From the NCBI GenBank assembly GCA_963971575.1, contig OZ020622.1:4936279-5000278 (forward strand): 64,000 nt of DNA. The letters run 5' to 3'. Both the position numbers and the translations under genes were made by a program. Under the pieces are notes generated by a model. That model made no database searches and was not told the origin of the DNA. It saw only the letters and a list, made by a program, of their open reading frames with translations. Shown here piece by piece: positions 21,425-31,600 of the stretch (its first letter is position 1; the number at the start of each line of letters is the position of its first letter). Origin of the DNA: Liopterus haemorrhoidalis (Eukaryota > Arthropoda > Insecta > Coleoptera > Dytiscidae).

Positions 21425-22350
21425 AGGGTTTTGTAGGTATGACCAAAAAACCCTTATACCGTTATTTTGTCGTCGGTTTGTCTGACTGTTCGGTAAAAAT
21501 TGTAGCCAAACGTCTAAAACTAGAGAGTTGAAATTTGGCATGCTTATACAACTCTTTGACCCGCACATAGGAATAATACTAAAACATCTAAAAAAAAAAA
21601 CCCTAAAAATATAAACAAATATCTGTTCATTGAAAAAAAATTTTTTTTTTAATACTGAGTAGGGTATCGAATTAAAGCCCACACCCTGTAGCTCAGATGG
21701 TTTAAACTAAAAATCTGAAAAAATTCTAAGTAATGTACATTTGTGTGAACCGGAATTGTACAACAGGAATTTTTGATCAGATTATGTTTTCGGAAAATAA
21801 CGCATTTTTTGTGTTTTTTGCTTGACTACGTAAAATATTTAATAATTTATCTAAGACGGTGAACTAGCATGCTTTGATAGTGTAATGGCTAGCATGCTCG
21901 CGTTCTAATTCGTTCTAATACGTTCGCTCCGCTCTCAAGGCAATTTTATTTTTTCTTGTTTTTTACTTTTTTATTTTGTTTAAATTATTTTTTCAAAATT
22001 TTAGTTATATTTGGGCAAATATTGCATTTAATTTTTAAAAGCGTAAATTTAATAAAATTGTTGAAATTGAATACACGAAAACAGAGGGGCGGGGTTATGA
22101 CTTAAAACAATCAATGGAAGCCATAGGCGCAATTTTCAAAATCTTAATGAACCTTGCTATATATAAAAAAAAAAATACTGCACATATTTAGAAAGCTAAA
22201 TAATGGTATTAGGCATTCGAATTAAAATTAACAAAAAAAATATTTTAACATAAAATTTGTTTTGGCATCCCAAATAATCATCATTCACTTACTAAATACC
22301 TGCCAAACCCTGAAGTGTGTGAAAATTCACACTTCACATCAATTTTTATG
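21425..22350 (+). repeat. R1 composite repeat with type III tRNA-like module
   Basis: Starts AGGGTTTTGTAGGTATGACC and ends with the TACCTGCCAAACCCTGAAG terminus and hairpin tail. The central module (about 21866-21945; GATAGTGTAATGGCTAGC, then ACGTTCGCTCC) differs from types I and II but occupies the same slot and matches 28548-28620 (-). Confidence 0.8.
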
Positions 22351-22599
22351 TGTTGGTCTTTACATAGAATTCATTGACCTTAAGACTTTTAGTCAATAAT
22401 TTTGGTCATACATACTCTTATATGAGAAACTCACGAACAAAAAAAAAATCCAAAATTGGACAAATTATTTAAATTTTATAACTTACCAATCATGCCAATG
22501 TCCATTACATTAAAAGTTTTATTAGTTTCAAAATTACCACCACACTTTATTTTGAATATCACGCATATTTACAAAAATTAAATTTTCTCTATTTATAAT

Positions 22600-22695
22600 A
22601 GTTTTAAAAAATTATTTAAAAAAATATATGTGGGGGGGGGGGCGCCTAACCTCATTTTGCATCGGGGTGCCAGGTACCCTTGAGCCGGCCCTACT
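22600..22695. repeat. Lone right end of a hAT-like element
   Basis: A G-run followed by GGCGCCTAACCTCATTTTGC and ending GAGCCGGCCCTA resembles the right part of GC-rich hAT MITEs. No partner end or duplication was found. Confidence 0.4.
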
Positions 22696-22822
22696 GGTAT
22701 CGTATCAATAGTATCGGAACAACCATAGTCCCAGGTTACATGGGCCTCAGAAATTTGTACCGATTTCCCCCTTTCATGACGCCCCCTCATTACAATGTTT
22801 ATTAATTTATTTTTCTTTTCAG

Positions 22823-23113
22823 GTCTTGTTCCAGTTAAATATCCTCCTCGTTTTAGTGTTGAAAAACTGAGTGTCTTTATCGTGTATTGAAGCTTCGGTA
22901 ATTCGAAGCGAAAATGCGGTGCCCAGTGCGGTTTGTTTGGGCGTTAGTGCTAGTAGGCTTAGCTTACGGTGAGCCTGGTAATGATGTGACTATTTTATCA
23001 TACGGGGAAGGAGGATGCCCGAAGATGTGTGCTTGCTCTGGGTCAACTGTGGATTGTTCCGAGAGAGGACTGACGCAAATACCAAGAAATCTGCCTGGAT
23101 CTACCGAAAAATT
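22823..23113 (+). CDS. slit: slit, exon with start codon, signal peptide and first LRRNT (CDS 22914-23113)
   Basis: Slit is the secreted ligand of Robo receptors in axon guidance. The exon follows a good acceptor (TTTTCTTTTCAG ending 22822), has 91 bp of 5' UTR, ATG at 22914 and donor GTAAGTT at 23114. The first 20 or so residues form a signal peptide (hydrophobic core WALVLVGLAYG). Residues about 35-67 form an LRR N-terminal cap with the cysteine pattern C-x3-C-x-C-x6-C (CPKMCACSGSTVDC) followed by SERGLTQIPRNLP, the arrangement at the start of Slit. The exon ends two bases into a codon just after EK, where the first leucine-rich repeat should begin. No later slit exon was found. Other LRRNT proteins are possible but fit less well. 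Confidence 0.82.
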
Positions 23114-23538
23114 GTAAGTTACGAATTTTATTGATGTTTTATGATAATTTTATTGGAAAAAGTTTAAAATATTATAGCTATAAAAATATTTTTGTTTACT
23201 GTTTTTAAATTTTATACAGTACAACTTTGATAATCCGGGTGGATATAGTTTTTAGGTTAGTGCGAAAAATTGAGTTTGGCTGGATTGGCGGCAGTAATAT
23301 TTTATCATGTGATTTATTTATTTTTCAAGGAAAAGTTACAAAAATATACATGCGGCTGGTACATAAGAGTAGCAGAGCTTCAGCATCCCCAAAATTAAAT
23401 GAATTTAAACATTTATGATTTTTTTTTTTCTCTCAAAAAAATTGGTAGAAATTGTGAAAATCAAGTTAAAATTTGGATTGTTTGTACAATTTTTTGACCC
23501 ATATTTAGGTAAACTATAGAGTCAAAAAAAAAAATCAG

Positions 23539-24167
23539 CTGTGGCCACCACAGGACCGACCGCCATCATAAAGTACTTATATAAAATACGTTCTAGCAGC
23601 AGAGTAGAAATAACTTGGCCTAATATTTTCTAACAGAGATATTATTTAGCATGACCATGGAAACGTTACATATAAGTATGAAAAAATTGAGAAAAAATTT
23701 CGAAAAATTTTACAAAAATTATTCTAAATTTTTCGTTTTATCAAAAAACGTTTCAAATAAAAGTTATTAATTATTGCTTTTATAGCAACTTTTGTTCAAT
23801 AATCTTTTTCTAAATATTTTTCTGTTGTGAAATATTCACAAAAATCTTAAAATCGACACGAGTAAACTCCCATTTTTAGTCAACCGATTTTTACCAAAAG
23901 TTGATCAACTCGTGCCATTGATGGCAGAAGCTTAAATATGAAGTTTCATAAAAATCCTTTCAGCCGAATTTGCTCTGCACGTGTACACAAACAGACGGAC
24001 AGACAGACAGACAGACGGACGGACAGACGGACGGACAGACAGACCGACAGACATCATGCTAAAAATAGTCAAAACGTTATGTAGGGACCTCGATTCGTGG
24101 AGATCCATCGAAATCTCGAAATCGGTATGATAACAATACCTCCCTTATATATGTTGGCGGTCGGTAA
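23539..24167 (+). repeat. R2 repeat, longest copy, with GACA/GACG microsatellite
   Basis: Starts GCTGTGGCCACCACAGGACC and ends near TATATATGTTGGCGGTCGGT; the subterminal ACCGACCGCCA and TGGCGGTCGGT are inverted repeats. A tetranucleotide GACA/GACG array fills about 23991-24054. The body shares long phrases with 9989-10570. No coding capacity is visible. Confidence 0.8.
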
Positions 24168-24415
24168 AAAACGCAGCGTGTAATTATAAGTAATTAAAGA
24201 AAAATTAAATATTTTTTTTTTAAATATTGAGTGGGGTATGAAATTAAGCGTCTTAATGCATAAATAATTCAACAAAATTTTATATTTGAAAAATCAAATA
24301 TTTTTATGGATTTTTCGCCAAAAATATGTCAAAAAGCTTTTGCCCTCCACCCTTTTCTCAGAGGGGTTGTGCTAAAAATCTGAAAAAATCTCAGTAATGA
24401 ATTTACCCAGCAAAC

Positions 24416-24747
24416 ATTCAACTAACGGCCGAATGCCGGCTAACTGCTTTTATGCTGGTAAATTACTGGCACCAAAAGTAAGTGCAACGCCAGTATTAAT
24501 AATGTACTTCACATTTGTATTTCGCATTCCGCCTATACGAAGTACTTTACCAGCATTTTATAAGCACTCTTCTTCACTCATACTACAACTAATGCGATTA
24601 TTTTGCACTTTACCGTTGCTGGGCCGGCAACTGATACATCAATGGGCCAGTAACGGCCACGGGGACACCGGGGTACTGGCCCATTACTTTCAATGCCGGG
24701 GAGTATGTGCTTTACCAGTACTGGCCCGTATAAAAATGTTTGCTGGG
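24416..24747 (-). mobile_element. CCCAGCAAACA-type non-autonomous element
   Basis: Ends CCCAGCAAACATTCAACTAA and AAAAATGTTTGCTGGG are inverted repeats, flanked by TA on both sides. The interior is unusually GC-rich for the window (GGCCGGCAACTGATACATCA, CACGGGGACACCGGGGTACT) and corresponds to the larger element at 50093-51812 in inverted orientation. No protein is encoded. Confidence 0.8.
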
Positions 24748-25050
24748 TAGTTTAACAGAAATTATTATTTCGAAAAATATAGATTTTTCTGTGTCGTTGA
24801 AAAAATAATATTTTTTTTATTTATTTTTGGTATCAAAAGAAAACTCTTAAGACGTAGATTACAATGGGTCACAATGGGTGGGGTTGATCTACTAGATTTA
24901 AATAAGAAAAAAGGTCTAAAAAAGCTTGGAAAATAGGATAATAAAACTCATTTTCACCATGTAATCAAATACACAAGTGACAGTTTAATGTCATTCTCGA
25001 ATGTTCCAGCTTTTGCCGCATATGGCGCTGCGATCTTAAAAAGTTTCCCC

Positions 25051-25059
25051 TATATAAAG
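25051..25059 (+). promoter_or_regulatory. Possible TATA box
   Basis: TATATAAAG lies about 30 bp upstream of a less AT-rich segment (AACTACGGCTCGGTGAAACT), the spacing of a TATA box to a start site. No gene that it would drive was identified, and the same motif arises easily by chance in AT-rich DNA. Confidence 0.15.
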
Positions 25060-25792
25060 TAGCAGTACGGTAGCACAAACTACGGCTCGGTGAAACTATT
25101 GTGGGACGTTTATGGGCTGAAGAAGTAGATATTACCCTAGGTCTTATAATTGTTTAGTAAATTCTAATTTAACTTGATTTCGAGATTTAAGTGGAAGTTT
25201 TTAATGGATTCCTTATATTTAGAAATGAGTGTTGTGAATGAAATACCTGTTCTTTGATATGCCGGAAATGAAAATATTAATAATCTCTGTCTTGAAGATA
25301 TGTGACAGTTGATAATTGAATATATTTTTTATAAAATCTTTCGCTGGTGAATATAAATACTCATCTCATCTTGAGAAAAGATAAAACTGCATATTCAACA
25401 TTCCTCTTTACAACCATAGGCGGAGTGAGAGTTTAAAATGATGATGACTATCGCTAGATCCAAATCAACATATTTTATACATTTTATAGGCAATAGTACA
25501 CTTCATAAGATCAGATCGGATCGATTTAAGATTATGTTGAAAAACCGGTAAACAGTTTTTTTTCAAATCTCAACTTTCATCTTCTTTGAAACAATCAATT
25601 TATGTCTATAAACAAGTAAAAAAATACTATAAACCTCCTTTTCTGGTTCAGGAACTGTAACCAAAATTTTGTCACTTCTAAGCTAAGATTAGCATTGTCT
25701 TTAAAAGCTTTTTAATAATCAATTTCTGTCCAGAGATTGCCTAGGATATTTTATGTTCCATGTTGGAATTTATTAAGTGACATTTATTATAA

Positions 25793-25866
25793 AAAATTGA
25801 TGTGAAGTGTAAATTTTCACACATTTCAGGGTTTTGTAGGTATTTAGTCAGTGAATGATGATTATT
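25793..25866 (-). repeat. R1 composite repeat, 3' terminal fragment
   Basis: AAAAAATTGATGTGAAGTGT, TTTTCACACATTTCAGGG and TTTTGTAGGTATTTAG match the 3' hairpin tail and terminus of R1 on the minus strand. The rest of the copy is absent. Confidence 0.65.
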
Positions 25867-25923
25867 AGAAGGCCAAACGATGAATGCCTGTCATTACATA
25901 ACACAATAGGCACGACAAGAAGG

Positions 25924-26071
25924 TTTTTTTTTAAATTTTAATGGCCTTTGCTTCTGTGGCAATTAGCCAGGACAATTTTTATTTTAGAAAATTTCCATGC
26001 CTGAACGGGATTCGAACCCGAGACCCCCGCAACGTAGAGCACATGTGTTACCACTACGCTACGCCGGTCGG
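25924..26071 (-). repeat. SINE1 (tRNA-derived), full-length with target duplication
   Basis: Minus-strand copy starting GCCGACCGGCGTAGCGTAG, with A-box-like TAGCGTAGTGGTAACAC, B box GGGTTCGAATCCCG, body TTGTCCTGGCTAATTGCC and an A tail. CGACAAGAAGG occurs on both sides (25913-25923 and 26072-26082), a target-site duplication typical of LINE-mediated insertion. Confidence 0.93.
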
Positions 26072-26421
26072 CGACAAGAAGGTTGCAGTTAGATTTTTTC
26101 TACCGTGTATTAATATATCTCTAATAATACCATACTATATATTAAAAGCATTTTTTTTTTTTTTTTTGTATAATTGCAAAAATATTCAAATTCAGACCTG
26201 GCAACACTGCGGGCGATCTTTTGTCACGCAAGAGCATAACGCCTACAGAGACTTTGTTTATATTGCGACTATATGAAAAACTAACAGATTCTCTACTAGA
26301 AATGGAATCCCAGTCACCGGCCAGTTATTTATTTATTTTCCTAGTCGATATTTGCAAAATAAATTTACGTACCTCTTCTCTACCCATAAGAAAATGTATC
26401 CACAAATATATTTTTACCGAC

Positions 26422-26580
26422 CTCCAACATATATAAGGGAGGTATTATGATCATAACGATTTTGATATTTCGAGATTTCGATGGATCTCCACGAATTGAG
26501 GTCCCTTCATAACGTTTTGAATATTTTTAGCATGATGTCTGTCGGTTTGTCTGTCCGTCCATTCGTCTGTCCGTCCATCC

Positions 26581-26618
<38 letters not shown>

Positions 26619-26885
26619 GTACACGTGCAGAGCAAATTCGGCTAAAAGGATTTTTATGAAACTGCATATTTAAGCTTTTGACATCAATGGCACGAGTTGA
26701 TCAACTTTTGATAAAAATCGGTTGACTAAAAATGGGAGTTTACTCGTGTCGATTTTAAGATTTTTGAGAATATTTAGCAACAGAAAAATATTTAGAAAAA
26801 ATTTATTCAACAAAAGTTGCTATAAGTGCAATAACTTATAACTTTTATTTGAGACGTTTTTTGATAAAACGAAAAATTTCATTTG
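26422..26885 (-). repeat. R2 repeat, minus-strand partial copy
   Basis: Begins with ACCGACCTCCAACATATATA, the inverse of the R2 right end, has a TCTG/TCCG array at about 26541-26620 and the phrase GTTGATCAACTTTTGATAAA. It runs into R1-like sequence at 26885-27125, so the outer part of R2 is missing. Confidence 0.7.
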
Positions 26886-27125
26886 ATACCTCACTCAAAA
26901 TTTAAAAAAATATATTTATTTTTCCATTAAATACATATTTGTTTATATTTATCCCGCGCTGTATTTTTTTGAACTCTATAGTTTTCCTATATGTGGGTCA
27001 AAAAGTTGTACAAGTATGCCAAATTTCAACTTTCTATGTTTAGCCGTTTGGCTACAATTTCTACCGTACAGACAAACAGACAGATTAGTGACGTTATAAG
27101 GGTTTTTTTTTTTTTGTTGTCATAA
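26886..27125 (-). repeat. R1 composite repeat, 5' fragment
   Basis: Minus-strand R1 5' region: TTCCTATATGTGGGTCAAAA, TTTAGCCGTTTGGCTACAAT, a short GACA run and a degraded terminus ending ACAAAATCCTAAAAATG. It joins directly to an R2 fragment. Confidence 0.6.
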
Positions 27126-27299
27126 TTACAAAATCCTAAAAATGATACAAAATGTCACTTTCTGAATATATCATTCAATTTAGATTAAAAAATAATATCT
27201 TAAATATAATGAATATAACCAACAAATCTAAAGTCTTACAGCGTAAGACATTTTTAAACGACATTTAAAGTCAGTAATAAACAATAAAAGTAACGAAAA

Positions 27300-27686
27300 T
27301 AACCAGATCTGGTTTGTCGTTACAAAAGTGAACACAATATTCGCGACTCCAAATAACAGTGAGACATCTGGTGGCGACTTGGTAAATTAAACAGAAGCGT
27401 ATACTTGTATAATATTTTTAGTGTGTTGTGCTGCAGTTTATGTGAATTAAGACGTATTTTTAAATATAGTGACTTAAATACAGTGCTTTTTTGCCGAAAT
27501 ATTGTTTGAACAGATAAATATTAAGAAAAAACTTCTGACATATACGCTTCTCGTCGGCCATTAACTGTCGTACGCAGCGCCGCCAACGTTAGTTTGAGTC
27601 GCGAATACTTGTTTTTGTCTGAAATGAATTTAAAAATCGTGCTATAAGATCTTGAATCAGTTTTTGAGTTAATGTAATTCAGACAG
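27300..27686 (+). promoter_or_regulatory. Possible promoter / 5' UTR region, CpG-rich
   Basis: One of few stretches without recognisable transposon sequence. CpG dinucleotides cluster around 27545-27610 (GCTTCTCGTCGGCC, GTCGTACGCAGCGCC). It leads into the possible exon at 27687. No clear TATA box or initiator could be fixed. Confidence 0.3.
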
Positions 27687-27728
27687 ATGGGGAATAGTAA
27701 ATGGTTGTTTCGTTGCCTCCGTCAATGT
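27687..27728 (+). CDS. Possible short first coding exon (MGNSK...)
   Basis: ATG at 27687 opens 14 codons (MGNSKWLFRCLRQC) that end exactly at GTAAGA, a good splice donor. Gly at position 2 and Ser at position 6-type context (MGNSKW) would allow N-myristoylation, seen in membrane-anchored signalling proteins; that is inference from the first residues only. The preceding 350 bp are not repetitive and are CpG-rich (for example GTCGTACGCAGCGCCGCCAA at about 27567), unlike most of the window, as expected of a promoter and 5' UTR. The family is unknown and no second exon was found. Confidence 0.35.
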
Positions 27729-28120
27729 GTAAGAGCACAGGTGGTGTGTACGGTGTACGGCCATCCACGGTGATGTCCACGGAAAGCGAGAGCGAAGATG
27801 AACCCACGACCTTCGCCGTATAAAAACCAAACTAGCCAATGTCTCTCGGGCAATGCGGTGGATATCACAACGAGAGATGGGAGTGACCGCAGGTTAAGAA
27901 TACAACACGAACCTTTAAACGCAACTTCCTAGTTAGTTAATGATACAAGAACTACATTCAACTAAGAATACGCAACGTTTTCAGACCATCACTACAAGGG
28001 TTGACTTTTATATTTCGGGGTTTGAGATCAAAAACAATTATTTATCAACAAACATGGCTTTATTGTTTTCGTGTTTCATCGCCAAAAGTCGAATTAAGTT
28101 CATCGATGCACTGTTATTAG

Positions 28121-28526
28121 CAGTAGCGGCTTTAAGGGGGGGGGGGGAGTCGGGTGATTGCCTAGGGCGCCAGGCCAGGAAGGGCGGCGGACGGTCACAA
28201 GAAAAAACTTTCCTCAAAATCTAAAAGGTTTTCGGATAGAAAGGCACAAAAAAAATAATTTTAAATTTTTTCTTTTTTGTTAAAAGATATATTATTTACA
28301 CAAAAATTCAATTTTTAATTTTTCATCACTTATTTTAGAAGAGAGGAACTTTTGTTTTTTTTTAGGACATCACTTGTATTATATGGTGTTATAGTGTTTA
28401 GGTGGGCCCCAAAAATCTTGCCCAGGGCCCGAAAAAAGCTAGTTACGGATTAGAGTAATTATTATTTTTTTTATGGGGGCGGCAAAAATCTCGCCTGGGG
28501 CGCCAGACTTGCTAAGGCCGACCCTG
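28121..28526. mobile_element. hAT MITE (CAGTAGCGG type), longer copy
   Basis: Ends CAGTAGCGGCTTTAAGG and GCTAAGGCCGACCCTG match the element at 11445-11698; flanking GTTATTAG and GCTGTTAG agree at six of eight positions. It contains the GCCAGGCCAGGAAGGGCGG phrase and, near 28400-28445, a scrap of another GC-rich hAT end (GCCCAGGGCCCGAAAAAAGC). Confidence 0.82.
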
Positions 28527-28534
28527 GCTGTTAG

Positions 28535-29152
28535 GTTCATCCATGTCGAAAGTTGAACCGGAACCCTAGTTTGCAAATTAGAACGCGAGAGCGCTAACCA
28601 TTACACCATGAAAGCAAGCTGGTTTACTTTGTTACATAAGTTATTAAATATTTTACATGGTCAAGCAAAAAACACAAAAAATGCGTTATTTTCCGAAAAC
28701 ATAATCTGATCAAAAATTCCTGTTGTACTATTCCGGTTCACACAAATGTACATTACTTAGAATTTTTTTAGATTTTTAGTTTAAACCATCTGGGCTACAG
28801 TGTGTGGGACAAAAATTTTTTTGCACAATTTTGGTAAAAATGCGTCAAAATAATTTATTTTGCAAAAATAAAATGTTGATCGTTAATCCACGTACTAAGG
28901 GCTTTCATTTGATACCCTTCAGAATTAAAAAAAAAAAAACCAATGAGCAGATATTTGTTTATATTTTTAGGGGGATTTTTTTTTAGATGTTATAGTATTT
29001 TTCCTATATGCGGGTCAAAGAGTTGTAGAAGCATGCCAAATTTCAACTCTCTAGGTTTAGCCGTTTGGCTACAATTTTTACCAAACAGACAGACAGACAG
29101 ACAGACGACAAAATGACGGTATTTTTGGTCATACCTACAAAACCCTAAAAAG
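28535..29152 (-). repeat. R1 composite repeat, 5' two-thirds, type III module
   Basis: Minus-strand copy from the tRNA-like module (28548-28620, with GTGTAATGGTTAGCGCTCTC) to the terminal CATACCTACAAAACCCT. It includes GACA microsatellite units at about 29088-29104. The 3' third is missing at the hAT MITE boundary. Confidence 0.78.
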
Positions 29153-29542
29153 GATAGTGTGAAAAGATTCACAACAGGGAGTGAGATTCTGAAGTGAGCT
29201 TTATCTGGTTGGTTTACGCGATTCGTTATATAATCGGCGGTCGATTAATTGGTATCGGCTGATAAGGCAAGGCCGATTAATCGGTAATCGGTATTTTGAT
29301 ACCAGTATCGATCTGATGAATAGTTTTTAAATTTTCGTTGATTAAAAATTTGTTAAAAACTCAACTGCTTCTTCTGGTTAGTCGACTTCAGCCAAATGTT
29401 TATCATATTTTCAGGAATAAATAAAGAACTTACCAAATTTCGTCTTGATTTATCGAATAACGTTTTAAGACGAACTATCTCCCTTTCCTTTCACGTATTG
29501 TAGCAAATCTCCTTTCTTAGGATAAGTTCGTAAGCTGTAGCG

Positions 29543-29815
29543 ATGAAACTGAAATTCCAATACGTAACTTGGAACAAGTATCTTAGAGATAAGCTTAATG
29601 CAACGACTGGTTTAATTAACATCTGTAATAAACGAGAACTGGCGATCAGAAACCGCGCGTCTCTCGCACTTCCACCAAACAAAACTCTATTCAAACTCCG
29701 CTTGTTACTGAAGTTATACAACATGAAATTTGATACATCGCTTTTAAAATGTTTATACACAATACAATTTGCTTGTTATATTTGTGGCTACAACATGAAA
29801 CAACACGGCGTGTAG
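29543..29815 (+). pseudogene. Possible LINE reverse-transcriptase fragment
   Basis: A 90-codon open frame includes KLNATTGLINICNK and LPPNKTLFKLRLLLKLYNM, which resemble the post-catalytic segment of Jockey-type reverse transcriptases (a KLxKATGLIxxC block followed by a W-G-L-x-P-K block). Key tryptophan and glycine positions are lost. No neighbouring reverse-transcriptase blocks were found, so the assignment is weak. Confidence 0.3.
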
Positions 29816-29933
29816 AAATAATGTATAGAATATGTTAGAGGGATAGAGAAAGAGAGGGAGAGAAAGACAGAGAGGAAAAAGACAGAGGGATGAAGATAGA
29901 TATAGAGAAGAGCAGCAAAAACGACAGACTTAA

Positions 29934-30403
29934 GTGGGGAACAGAATGCAACGAGTTCTACGGCGCGTTGACGGCGTTCGTATGCCGCTATCTGTCAGAA
30001 GAAAGTTAAAACCAAGCTGTCGTACGCAAGTGCACAGAATGGACAACGTCCTACGTCGTTCGAACGCCGTTGATACTGAATGTTCGTCAACTTCCAACTT
30101 TTGACGCTGTTGAACGTTGACGCAGAACACCTAACCTCAGTTTTTACTGAATGGTAAAGTGTTTGTATGTATAAATAACTTGCATACAACATAAATAACA
30201 TCACACACAAGTCTTCATCATCCATTATACTTTTAATAAAAGAAAGCGCACGTATTAACACAGATATAGGTTGTCAAGTGACACTTGACGGCGTTAAAAA
30301 TTATTGCATTGTGTGCAGGCGAAAATCTCAATGGCGTTGACGCAACGCCGTCGCAAATGACGGCGCGCTGACGGCGTAGCGCGCTGTGCATTCTGTTCCA
30401 GGC
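29934..30403. mobile_element. GC-rich inverted-repeat element between TTAA sites
   Basis: Left GGAACAGAATGCA and right TGCATTCTGTTCC are inverted repeats, continued inward by related CpG-rich motifs (GCGCGTTGACGGCG and GGCGCGCTGACGGCG). TTAA lies at 29930-29933 and 30404-30407, which suggests a TTAA-targeting (piggyBac-type) origin, though the outermost three bases do not pair. It has no transposase. Confidence 0.6.
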
Positions 30404-30418
30404 TTAACAGAGATACTA

Positions 30419-31437
30419 CGTCGCTCAATAAGTCTCCGGACTAACTAAGAAAAACATTTTTTTTTTAGAAATTCGACTTTATTCATCAACATACTCTCCT
30501 TCAAGAATGATACATTCATTCCAACGCTCCTCTAACTTTTCGATGCCTTCTTTGTAGAACGATTTGTCTTTGCCATCAAAATAGGCCTCGGTTTCGGCAA
30601 TCACTTCTTCAGTTGAGTCAAATTTCTTTCCCTGGAGCATCTTTTTGAGGTCTGCAAAAAGCCAGTAGTTGCTGGGGGCCAGATCTGGAGAGTACGGTGG
30701 GTTAGGAAGCAATTCGAAGCGTAATTAATTCAATTTAACCATCGTTTTCATCGACTTGTGACACGGGACGTTGTCTTGGTGAAAGAGCACTGTTTTCTTT
30801 TGCATGTGAAGCCGTTTTTTCTTGATTACTACACTCAATCGATCCAATAATGCCATGTAGTATTCGCTATTGATAGTTTTACAATTCTCAAGATAGTCGA
30901 TAAACAAAATACCATGCGCGTCCCAAAATACGGATGCCATAACCTTGCCAGCTGACTTTTGAGTTTTTGGTCGCTTTGGACGACTTTCATCGACTGCTGT
31001 CCACTCAGCTGACGATCTTTTTGATTCAGGTGTGTAGTAGTGGATCCATGTTTCATCCATTGTCACATACCGATGCAAGAAATCCTTTGTATCTCGCTTG
31101 AACAGTTCCAAACAGCGCTCTGCATCGTCGACGCGTTGTTGTTTTTGGTCTGGTATAAGCAAATGCGGCATCCACTTCGAAAGCAATTCACGCAGGCAAA
31201 TTTTCGTGTAAAATTATAAACACACTACCTTCTGATATATTTAAGGTGTCAGCTATCTCACGCAACTTCACTTTACGGTCTTTCAAAACTATTTGCTAGA
31301 CTTTTTTATGTTTTTCGGAACAACTGCCGATTTTGGGCGACCAGAGCGTTCAGCATCATCGGTGTTTGTACGACCGCGTTTAAATTCAGCATACCAATCA
31401 GTAATAGTTGATTTGCTTTTTAGTTAGTGTTTTGTTT
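30419..31437 (-). pseudogene. Mariner (irritans-like) transposase, truncated and frame-broken
   Basis: The minus strand encodes most of a DD34D mariner transposase: KSTITDWYAEFKRGRTNTD (broken frame, near 31400), SKWMPHLLIPDQKQQRVDD, MDETWIHYYTPESK with the first Asp, VLFHQDNVPCHKS with the second Asp, then PPYSPDLAPSNYWLF where the third catalytic Asp is Asn. The C-terminal end is intact to GEYVDE near 30482. The right terminal repeat starts CGTCGCTCAATAAG at 30419, next to TA. The N-terminus is cut off about 31437 and joined to unrelated sequence. It cannot be active. Confidence 0.93.
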
Positions 31438-31460
31438 TTCAGTAGTGCGGTTGTGTAATA

Positions 31461-31600
31461 ATGAGTGCTATTTATGCAAAATGTTTTGAAGCGGTATTTT
31501 TATCTACCCACCCAAAAGGGCCAAAAATGTCCTTTTCAAGTGCAGCAAAATATATGCACAAGTCGGTAGACTTTGTGAAATATTGGGTGTCCGATTTTTT
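31461..31600 (+). pseudogene. N-terminal helix-turn-helix fragment of a Tc1-like transposase (tentative)
   Basis: The open frame includes PKGPKMSFSSAAKYMHKSVD followed by FVKYWVS, which resembles the first DNA-binding helix-turn-helix of IS630/Tc1-type transposases (a conserved GP followed by A-A-x-x-L/M-x-x-S, then WVxRY). It ends shortly afterwards in TCTG-rich sequence. It lies directly against the truncated mariner N-terminus. Confidence 0.35.

Larger units (their letters stand above)
23440..24850. repeat. Mosaic of R1-like sequence interrupted by R2 and a CCCAGCAAACA element
   Basis: R1-like phrases flank the insertions: ATTTTTTGACCCATATTTAGG near 23490, and the body again from about 24170 (TTGAGTGGGGTATGAAATTA) to 24410 and after 24750. 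Between them sit R2 (23539-24167) and the element at 24416-24747. The R1 part is strongly diverged. Confidence 0.5.

Noticed and set aside
24397..24750. 117-codon plus-strand frame
   Set aside because: It coincides with the CCCAGCAAACA element and its peptide has no domain; the larger copy at 50093 does not keep this frame open.
27940..28224. 94-codon plus-strand frame
   Set aside because: Its second half runs into the G-run and GC-rich start of the hAT MITE at 28121, so the frame is a composite of unrelated sequence.
29400..29470. FRLDLSNNVL, resembling a leucine-rich repeat of slit
   Set aside because: It is out of context (frame ends at once, no acceptor/donor pair, no flanking LRR) and is probably chance.
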